Positions 57,547 to 64,000 of a stretch of 64,000 nt of DNA are shown here, one piece after another. The notes beneath the pieces were generated by a model. It did no database searches. It saw only the letters and a program-made list of their open reading frames with translations, and was not told where the DNA came from. The translations under genes were made by a program, and so were the position numbers. How positions within the stretch are numbered: the stretch's first letter is position 1; the number at the start of each line of letters is the position of its first letter. The stretch comes from Zoogloea dura (GTDB lineage: Bacteria > Pseudomonadota > Gammaproteobacteria > Burkholderiales > Rhodocyclaceae), in NCBI RefSeq assembly GCF_012927165.1, contig NZ_JABBGA010000009.1:1-64000 (forward strand), in the 5' to 3' direction.

Positions 57547-58743
57547 TCAGAGCTTCTCGAAGACCCCAGCCGCGCCCATCCCGGTACCGATGCACATCGA
57601 GATCATCCCGTAGCGGGCTTGGCCCCGGCGCATGGCACTCATCAGCGTGGCCGCCCGGATGGCACCGGTGGCCCCCAGCGGATGGCCCAGGGCAATGGCG
57701 CCGCCCTGGCGGTTGATCACGGCCGGATCCAGGTCGAGCTGCCGGGTCACGGCGATGGCCTGGGCCGCAAAGGCTTCGTTGAGCTCGATCCAGTCCAGCT
57801 GCGACTGGGCGATGCCGGCCGCCTTGAGGGCACGGGGAATCGCCTCGACCGGACCGATACCCATGATCTCCGGCGGCACACCGGCCACCGAATAGCTGCA
57901 GAAACGGGCGATCGGCGTCACACCGTAGCGCTTGACCGCAGCCTCCGACATCAGCAGCACCGCACCGGCGCCATCCGACATCTGCGAACTGTTGCCCGCT
58001 GTCACCGAGCCCCGCGCCGCAAAGACCGGCTTGAGCTTGCCCAGGCTCTGCATGGACGCATCGGCCCGCGGGCCTTCGTCGGTGTCACAGACGCGCTCGA
58101 CCACGCGCACCGTGCCGCCTTCACCGGGCAGGTGGGTCGTCACCGTGTAAGGGCTGATCTCGTCACGGAAGGCGCCCGCCGCGATCGCCGCAGCGGCGCG
58201 CTGGTTGGACTGAACGGCAAAGGCGTCCTGCTCCTCGCGGCTGACCTTCCACTGCTGCGCCACCTTCTCGGCGGTGAGGCCCATGCCGAAGGCGATGCCC
58301 AGGTTCTCCTCGCGGGCGAAGATCGCCGGATTGAGGGAGATCTTGTTGCCCATGATCTGGGGCATCACGGTCATGCTCTCGGTGCCGGCGGCAATCATCA
58401 CGTCCGCCTCACCCAGGCGGATGCGCGCCGCCGCGTCCGCCACGGCCTGCAGGCCGGAAGAGCAGAAACGGTTGATGGTGATGCCCGGCACGCTGTTGGG
58501 CAGACCGGCCAGCAGCACACCGATGCGCGCCACGTTCATGCCCTGCTCCGCTTCCGGCATGGCGCAGCCGACGATCACGTCGCCGATCTCGCTGGCATCG
58601 AGCCCCGGCACCTGGCCGACGACCGCGCGCAGCACGTGGGCCAGCATGTCATCCGGCCGCACATTGCGGAACATGCCGTTGCGCTTGGCCACCGGCGTGC
58701 GGGTGGCGGCGACGATGTAGGCTTCCTGGATCTGTTTGCTCAT
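57547..58743 (-). CDS. fadA: Acetyl-CoA C-acyltransferase (3-ketoacyl-CoA thiolase)
   Basis: A 398-residue thiolase that cleaves 3-ketoacyl-CoA in beta-oxidation. Catalytic Cys94 is in NRFCSSGLQ, the His in GHPLGATG, and the second Cys in SMCIGTGMG. Full family length. It follows the multifunctional enzyme gene by 28 bp on the same strand, so the pair forms the core of the cluster. Confidence 0.95.
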   Translation of the reverse strand: MSKQIQEAYIVAATRTPVAKRNGMFRNVRPDDMLAHVLRAVVGQVPGLDASEIGDVIVGCAMPEAEQGMNVARIGVLLAGLPNSVPGITINRFCSSGLQAVADAAARIRLGEADVMIAAGTESMTVMPQIMGNKISLNPAIFAREENLGIAFGMGLTAEKVAQQWKVSREEQDAFAVQSNQRAAAAIAAGAFRDEISPYTVTTHLPGEGGTVRVVERVCDTDEGPRADASMQSLGKLKPVFAARGSVTAGNSSQMSDGAGAVLLMSEAAVKRYGVTPIARFCSYSVAGVPPEIMGIGPVEAIPRALKAAGIAQSQLDWIELNEAFAAQAIAVTRQLDLDPAVINRQGGAIALGHPLGATGAIRAATLMSAMRRGQARYGMISMCIGTGMGAAGVFEKL

Positions 58744-58771
58744 CTTGATATGTCTCCGTATCTCGTCGCGA

Positions 58772-61156
<2,385 letters not shown>

Positions 61157-61239
61157 ATGTGTCTCCTTTGACTCGGCTGACTCGGCCCTGTGTCGGGCCC
61201 TTGTTATCGGGATCCGGCCCCGGGGCTCCCATGGCCAGA

Positions 61240-61259
61240 ATTTGAACAACTGTTCAAAT
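61240..61259. promoter_or_regulatory. 20-bp operator-like palindrome upstream of the fad gene
   Basis: ATTTGAACA and its complement TGTTCAAAT are separated by two bases (AC). The palindrome lies 83 bp upstream of the FadN-type start and between it and the TetR gene, suiting a TetR-type repressor site. No second copy was seen in the other fad-cluster intergenic gaps. Confidence 0.7.
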
Positions 61260-61302
61260 CTTAGCGCAATGATTCCTCGGGGCACAACAACTTTTAAATA
61301 AA

Positions 61303-61980
61303 TCAGGGTCTTGGCAGGCCCTGCAGGCTACCGGCCGGGGCCAGAAAGCCGGCGACGATGAAGGGTCTCAGCCTGGCCAGGACGGCTTCCGGATCGCCGG
61401 CATCGGCCAGGGAGTAGGTTTCGGTCATCCGCATCACATCCTTTCCGGCCATGGCATAGGCCACGATGCCCACGAAGAAATACATCCGCCACACCACGTC
61501 GTCCTGGCTCAGGTCCGGCAGCGCCAGCATGAAGGCCTGGCGGTAGCGGTCCACCGCCTCACGGTACTCGGCCGGGAAGAAGGCCTCGGTGCCCGGCCCG
61601 GGTTCGTAGAAGGCCCGCGCGATGAGCTGCTTGAAGACCTCCCCCGTCACCGAATCCTTGCGGGTCAGGCGCAGGGCCGAAGACAGGAAGGCATCGACCA
61701 GCACATCGACGGCGATGGGCTGACCGGCGGCCTCCGCCTCGAGTTTGTCGAGGTAAGTCACCCGGCTGGCGCCGCGGCTGCCCAGGGCCCGTTCATAGAC
61801 TGCCTCCATCAGCCCCTGCTTGGTGCCGAAGTGGTAGTTCACCAGGGCCACCGGCACCCCGGCAGCCCCCGTGATCATGCGCACGGAGGTTGCGGCAAAG
61901 CCGTTCTCCATGAACAGGCGTTCGGCCGCATCGAGGATGCGGGTCTTGGCGTCGGGGGTGGCAGGATCGGATGCAGCCAT
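61303..61980 (-). CDS. TetR-family regulator
   Basis: A 225-residue regulator with a TetR helix-turn-helix (RILDAAERLFMENGFAATSVRMI, ALVNYHFGTKQGLMEAV) and a divergent ligand domain. Transcribed with fadL upstream and the FadN-type gene downstream. It probably represses the fad genes until an acyl-CoA binds; that is inference from position and the palindrome. Confidence 0.92.
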   Translation of the reverse strand: MAASDPATPDAKTRILDAAERLFMENGFAATSVRMITGAAGVPVALVNYHFGTKQGLMEAVYERALGSRGASRVTYLDKLEAEAAGQPIAVDVLVDAFLSSALRLTRKDSVTGEVFKQLIARAFYEPGPGTEAFFPAEYREAVDRYRQAFMLALPDLSQDDVVWRMYFFVGIVAYAMAGKDVMRMTETYSLADAGDPEAVLARLRPFIVAGFLAPAGSLQGLPRP

Positions 61981-62046
61981 GGGTCGGGATTCGGAAGAGT
62001 TTGTCACGCGGGGATGCCCAGGCACCCCCACGACCGGCAGGACAGG

Positions 62047-63327
62047 TCAGAAGGCCACGGAATACTGCGCGCCGAGGATCCACACGCGGGCATCGTAAGC
62101 ACCCTTCACGTAGCCCCGGCCCAAGGCCGCCTGGTTATTGTCGATCTTCGACTCCGGCACGTGAAGATAGGCCACGCCCACATCCAGCACCGACGATTTG
62201 TCGAACTTCACCTGGGCGCCAGTGGAGAACCAGGTCCGGTTGTTGTCCGGCAGGGACACCAGGCGATGCTGGGCATCAGGCACCGGCGTCTGGTCGTAGG
62301 CCACGCCGAACTTCAGCTTGATGGCCTCGGTATAGCGGTAGTTGGCCCCGACCGCATAGCGCCAGGTGTCGCGGAAGTGGGTATCGAGGGTCTGCACGGT
62401 GGCACCGCTGAGGGCGCCGGCGGTCCGCACGATGTCCACCTTGGGAATGCTGCTCCAGCCTGTCCAGGAGATGTCGCCGAGCATCTCCCACTTGTTGTCG
62501 AGGCGCTGCACCACCGACAGGATGAAGGTGTCGGGCAGTTCCACGTCCGCCTTTGCACTACCCGTGGAGAGGGCCGGCGAGGCGCCCGCGGCCGGGCCGG
62601 AGACGGCCAGGCTGCCGGTCAGTTCATGCTTGATCTTGGAGCGGTAGGACACCCCCACCTTGGTGGTGGGGCTGACGGTGAACAGCGCACCCACGTTCCA
62701 GCCCCAGCTGTTGTCGCCCGCATCCAGGGTGGCCCGGGTGGCCGACAGGGCGGCCGAGGTCACGGTGGCGAGACGCGTGTACTCAGCCTCCATGCGCTGG
62801 TAGTTCAGACCCGCCCCCAGGGAAACCATGTCATTCACCCGCCATGCCACGCTGGGGTTGATGTTATAGGTCTTGATGTCGAACTTGAGCGCCTGGGCGC
62901 CGCCCAGCCAGGGGCTGTCGTATTCGGTCACCAGACCGAAGGGCGCGCCGAAGCCCACCCCGACATAGACATCCTTGGTCAGCCCCCACGACAGGTAGCC
63001 ATTGGGAATGAAAGCCCAGCTGCCCGCATCATTCCCGGTGCCGGTGCCGGCAAGCACACCGGTACTGGATCCACGGTCGCTGAACTTGAAGGTCGGGCGC
63101 ACCAGGGCAATGCCCGCGGAGGCCTCGCGGGCCTGCAATTGGGTCATGCCGGCCGGGTTGAAATAAATGGTGCTGGCGTTCTCGGCCACTGCGGCAGAGC
63201 CCGCGTAGGCATTGCCGATCCCGCTGGCGTTCTGTTCCAGCAGCTGAAAGCCCGCGGCGCCGGCCTGCCCTGCGGCCAGCCCCATGGCAAGGCAGGACAT
63301 CAGGCGGGCGATCGTTTTCATCTTCAT
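62047..63327 (-). CDS. fadL: FadL-family long-chain fatty acid outer-membrane porin
   Basis: A 426-residue outer-membrane beta-barrel with a signal peptide (MGLAAGQAGA) and the FadL N-terminal block GFQLLEQNASGIGNAYAG ... IYFNPAGM. It imports long-chain fatty acids or other hydrophobics. It is 66 bp upstream of the TetR gene on the same strand, so uptake and degradation are coordinated. Confidence 0.94.
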   Translation of the reverse strand: MKMKTIARLMSCLAMGLAAGQAGAAGFQLLEQNASGIGNAYAGSAAVAENASTIYFNPAGMTQLQAREASAGIALVRPTFKFSDRGSSTGVLAGTGTGNDAGSWAFIPNGYLSWGLTKDVYVGVGFGAPFGLVTEYDSPWLGGAQALKFDIKTYNINPSVAWRVNDMVSLGAGLNYQRMEAEYTRLATVTSAALSATRATLDAGDNSWGWNVGALFTVSPTTKVGVSYRSKIKHELTGSLAVSGPAAGASPALSTGSAKADVELPDTFILSVVQRLDNKWEMLGDISWTGWSSIPKVDIVRTAGALSGATVQTLDTHFRDTWRYAVGANYRYTEAIKLKFGVAYDQTPVPDAQHRLVSLPDNNRTWFSTGAQVKFDKSSVLDVGVAYLHVPESKIDNNQAALGRGYVKGAYDARVWILGAQYSVAF

Positions 63328-63448
63328 TTATGCGTCTCCTCACATGTGGGCAATAGGCATGTAGTCCCACCGTAGGCTGCCCCAACCCCGGGGGATTCGA
63401 GAACTGCGCAGCCCTGCGGCTTTGCAGCACCGGTTTGAACCCTTGCAT

Positions 63449-63856
63449 TCACGCGGCGCTCTCGGCCGGCAGATCCTGCTTCACGCCGTCAGCGCTCACC
63501 GCCACGTAGGTCAGGGTGGCCTCGGTCACCTTGACCACCACCGGCGCGTCGGGATTGCGTTCGGCGAACACTTCCACATCCACCGTCACCGAGCTGCGGC
63601 CGATGCGCACGATGCGCGCATAGAAGCTGACGATGTCGCCCACCGACACCGGCTGCTTGAAGACGAAGGCGTTCACCGCCACCGTCGCCACACGCCCCCG
63701 CGCCCGCTGGCGGGCCGGCAGTGCGCCGGCGATGTCCACCTGGGACATGATCCAGCCACCGAAGACGTCGCCCGCGGGATTGGTGTCCGCCGGCATCGGC
63801 ATCACGCGGAGCACCGGCATCTCATTGGGGGGCAGACGGGTAGGCTGATTGCACAT
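63449..63856 (-). CDS. YciA-type acyl-CoA thioesterase
   Basis: A 135-residue hotdog-fold thioesterase. The motif PADTNPAGDVFGGWIMSQVD is the YciA/acyl-CoA hydrolase signature. It would release free acid from acyl-CoA. Located 18 bp after the partial dehydrogenase gene, same strand. Confidence 0.92.
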   Translation of the reverse strand: MCNQPTRLPPNEMPVLRVMPMPADTNPAGDVFGGWIMSQVDIAGALPARQRARGRVATVAVNAFVFKQPVSVGDIVSFYARIVRIGRSSVTVDVEVFAERNPDAPVVVKVTEATLTYVAVSADGVKQDLPAESAA

Positions 63857-63874
63857 GATGGACTCCTGGAATGA

Positions 63875-64000
63875 CTATCCGGCGCGACGCGTCGTCCGGA
63901 GATGGTTGAAAGGCCCGCCCGTGAAGGGGGCGAAGCCGGTGCCGAAGATTATCCCGGCATCCGCCAGGTCCTCGTCTTCCACGACACCATCTGAAACACA
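63875..64000 (-). CDS. 3-hydroxyacyl-CoA dehydrogenase family protein, C-terminal end only
   Basis: The last 41 residues of a gene that runs off the right edge. The segment DAGIIFGTGFAPFTGGPF is typical of the C-terminus of FadB/FadJ-type hydroxyacyl-CoA dehydrogenases. It would be the first gene seen here of the beta-oxidation cluster. Confidence 0.8.
   Translation of the reverse strand, partial: CVSDGVVEDEDLADAGIIFGTGFAPFTGGPFNHLRTTRRAG

Overview
The window is a high-GC, gene-dense stretch of a chromosome, most likely from a Betaproteobacterium of the Rhodocyclales type (relatives of Azospira, Dechloromonas or Azoarcus). This is inferred from gene content and order: xseB-ispA-dxs, rpsP-rimM-trmD-rplS, yggS-proC-yggT-yggU beside pilT-pilU, pssA-leuA, an aceB-type malate synthase and a large fatty-acid degradation cluster. 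No rRNA gene is visible. One tRNA gene, tRNA-Leu(UAG), is present.

Layout. 1-4772 is the C-terminal part of a giant repeat adhesin (VCBS/cadherin-like repeats, von Willebrand A, PA14, RTX, type I secretion signal). It is followed by lapD and lapG on the other strand and by a divergent TolC-family channel with an extra C-terminal domain, so 1-9618 reads as a Lap-type, c-di-GMP-controlled surface adhesion module. 9716-14920 holds a Rieske oxygenase divergent from xseB-ispA-dxs, then folE2. 15006-17079 is the rpsP operon on the minus strand. 17294-24667 carries a possible PilZ-type protein, YihY, WrbA, a DUF2069 protein, leuA, pssA, FdxA and thioredoxin. 24771-26281 holds rho with a C-rich leader and tRNA-Leu. 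26326-26857 is an internally deleted IS1182-type element. 26884-34118 is a minor-pilin/PilY1 operon with visibly lower GC. 34272-39086 has a TonB-like protein and a LysR / L-2-haloacid dehalogenase / TSUP permease / malate synthase group. 39193-39460 is a 42-bp minisatellite. 39459-44299 has yggU, yggT, proC, yggS and pilT-pilU. 44297-44481 is a run of large palindromes. 44485-48056 has an RNA methyltransferase, HemJ, an SDR protein and a flavin/2Fe-2S reductase. 48078-54129 has three signalling proteins (EAL-HDOD, HDOD-GAF-histidine kinase, receiver-PAS-GGDEF-EAL) and a small conserved-looking protein. 54151-56625 has SPOR, DUF2802 and DUF218 envelope proteins. 56615-64000 is a beta-oxidation regulon (enoyl-CoA hydratase, thiolase, FadN-type multifunctional enzyme, TetR regulator, FadL porin, thioesterase, end of a second hydroxyacyl-CoA dehydrogenase).

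Common thread. Surface attachment and c-di-GMP signalling recur: adhesin, LapD/LapG, type IV pilus minor pilins, PilY1, PilT/PilU, a PilZ-like protein, and the HDOD/kinase/GGDEF-EAL set. The most interesting leads are the HDOD-kinase/diguanylate-phosphodiesterase trio, the haloacid-to-malate gene group with its structured leader, the TolC fusion, the deleted IS1182 element beside the pilin operon, the minisatellite, the 123-bp palindrome and the 20-bp fad operator. I could run no searches. Family names rest on motifs read by eye.
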